From an uncultured Bacteroidales bacterium (GTDB lineage Bacteria; Bacteroidota; Bacteroidia; Bacteroidales; UBA932), in NCBI GenBank assembly GCA_900546395.1, contig URDD01000062.1, positions 1-14,918 on the forward strand: a DNA stretch of 14,918 nt. Direction: 5' to 3'. This document shows positions 13,913 through 14,918 of this stretch, in pieces; the stretch's first letter is position 1, and each line of letters starts with the position of its first letter. Position numbers and translations under genes: made by a program. The notes beneath the pieces were generated by a model. The model saw only the letters and a list, made by a program, of their open reading frames with translations, had not been told where the DNA came from and searched no databases.

Positions 13913-14918
13913 TTATAAATTGAAAAGCCCTTCGGCCATTTTTATGATTTCTTCAGCTGGAAGATAAGTATCTATGACCAAATCAGGTTTGGCATAGACC
14001 ACATCATGGTGTTCCTTGGTAAGTCCTTCGCCTCCTCCTGTGATATTTAGCATGATTACCTCGTCTTTTTTTACGGCACCCTCATTTACTGCTTTGGCAA
14101 GGCTGGCGACCGCTACAGATGCTGCAGAATAAATATCAACGCCTTCCAGTTCAAGGAAACGTTCTTTCCACTCAGCAAGCTCCTCGTTTGTAATCAGGTA
14201 CATGTCTCCGCCAGCATCTTTGAGAGCATCGAACAGACCGCCGGAGATAGAGTAAGGCGGTTTCCTGTTTGATAGGACTTTGGCCTTGATTGCGGCAGCC
14301 TGATGTCTGGCATCTTCAGCAGAAAGATGTACAAGAGGTCTTGAATCTGCTTTCCAGGAATCATACATAATGCTGAATGGTGCGTTCTGGGAAGGATAAA
14401 GCCTCATCTTATGTGTTCCGAACCTTCCGTCCTCAATGAGTCTGAGGTTGTTTTCCCAAACTGCGATAGTACCTGTTCCGCTTCCTACTGCCTGGAAATA
14501 TGCGTCAGGGATGCGTCCGATTACTTCCACCGCAGAAAGAAGTGTGGTACCCATACCGTCCCTGCGGGCAATATTCTTGGCTCCTCCTTCTGCCATGAAC
14601 TTAGGGGACTGGCAGACTTTGTCTGAAAGCACGATTGCGTCAAAGTAGTCGCATCCGGCAGGGGCTGCAACGATTTTAACGCAGTCATTCAGCGGCTTGT
14701 GGAACCACAGCGCGCTGATATTGTCTTCAGGTATTGAAAGAAGCAATGGAATGTTATTGTCCGAGCATACTTTTGCAAATGCCCTTGCCGTATTTCCGGC
14801 TGAAGCCACTACAAGTACCTTGTCATGCTTTTCCGGAAGACGTGCGCACACTGAATATGCTTCTGTTTCCTTAAAAGAGCAGGTTTCCATTTTTGCTCCT
14901 ATCTTAGGAAGTATCCGG
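13913..14918 (-). CDS. Cysteate synthase-like PLP enzyme (threonine synthase superfamily), 5' end missing
   Basis: The frame is open through the window edge, so the ATG at 14890 is internal; about 100 N-terminal residues should lie outside. Residues are numbered from that ATG. The PLP lysine motif TCSFKETEA (Lys7) is followed by the substrate loop ASAGNTARAF (29-38). The glycine-rich phosphate-cradling loop is AVGSGTGTIAVWENNLRLIE (134-153), and NITGGGEGL (282-290) closes the domain. The segments AEGGAKNIARRDGMGTTLLS (100-119) and KVLSNRKPPYSISGGLFDAL (204-223) fit the cysteate synthase subgroup better than true threonine synthase. Cysteate synthase makes L-cysteate from O-phosphoserine and sulfite, which feeds coenzyme M in methanogens and probably sulfonolipids in Bacteroidota. 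An alternative is a divergent threonine synthase. Confidence 0.8.
   Translation of the reverse strand, partial: RILPKIGAKMETCSFKETEAYSVCARLPEKHDKVLVVASAGNTARAFAKVCSDNNIPLLLSIPEDNISALWFHKPLNDCVKIVAAPAGCDYFDAIVLSDKVCQSPKFMAEGGAKNIARRDGMGTTLLSAVEVIGRIPDAYFQAVGSGTGTIAVWENNLRLIEDGRFGTHKMRLYPSQNAPFSIMYDSWKADSRPLVHLSAEDARHQAAAIKAKVLSNRKPPYSISGGLFDALKDAGGDMYLITNEELAEWKERFLELEGVDIYSAASVAVASLAKAVNEGAVKKDEVIMLNITGGGEGLTKEHHDVVYAKPDLVIDTYLPAEEIIKMAEGLFNL

Noticed and set aside
13281..13967. 228-codon plus-strand open frame opposite MscS
   Set aside because: Antisense shadow of the MscS membrane and beta domains, which have clear family motifs. The hydrophobicity is only mirrored from the real gene.

Overview
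This window looks like chromosomal DNA of a Bacteroidota bacterium, most likely of the order Bacteroidales. Three things point there. Several gene starts are preceded by close matches to the Bacteroidota -7 promoter element (TAnnTTTG) and lack strong Shine-Dalgarno sequences. The protein versions are those typical of the phylum: a long, about 400-residue QueA paralogue, a quinone-type dihydroorotate dehydrogenase, a GIN/DUF2807 secreted protein, and a threonine-synthase-like cysteate synthase. The genes are short housekeeping operons split by A/T-rich spacers. Cysteate synthase would fit a sulfonolipid-making lineage such as Rikenellaceae, but genus cannot be settled from this window. No rRNA, tRNA, CRISPR array, phage or insertion sequence is visible.

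Layout. (1) 1-2410, plus strand: the 3' end of an acyl-CoA thioesterase gene, tatA, and an ABC-F ATPase gene that overlaps tatA by one base. A long hairpin spans the ABC-F stop codon, and an imperfect tandem repeat follows. (2) 2623-5392, plus strand: rlmB-like 23S rRNA methyltransferase, a secreted GIN-domain protein and an M19 dipeptidase, closely packed. (3) 5420-7758, minus strand: pyrD followed by cinA, converging on region 2. (4) 7882-8397, minus strand: an XRE-type regulator with a near-perfect operator-like palindrome over its own promoter and start codon. (5) 8398-8941: an unusually A/T-rich divergent spacer. (6) 8942-11469, plus strand: the long queA paralogue and a PlsC/LPLAT-like acyltransferase with its own promoter, ended by a clear intrinsic terminator. 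(7) 11529-11750: a G/C-rich island between two terminators, holding a 68-codon minus-strand open frame of unknown origin. (8) 11827-14918, minus strand: cysteate synthase (5' end outside the window), an MscS-type channel, a nitroreductase and a flavodoxin-fold quinone/azo-reductase-like protein, spaced like one operon.

Most of the content is core metabolism: protein export, translation maintenance, rRNA and tRNA modification, pyrimidine synthesis, NMN recycling and lipid synthesis. The accessory-looking elements are the intergenic hairpin/repeat block, the G/C-rich island, the auto-regulated XRE gene and the cysteate synthase-MscS pairing. I did not see a clear new defence or mobile system. 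The best leads are the non-coding structures and the sulfonate-linked operon.
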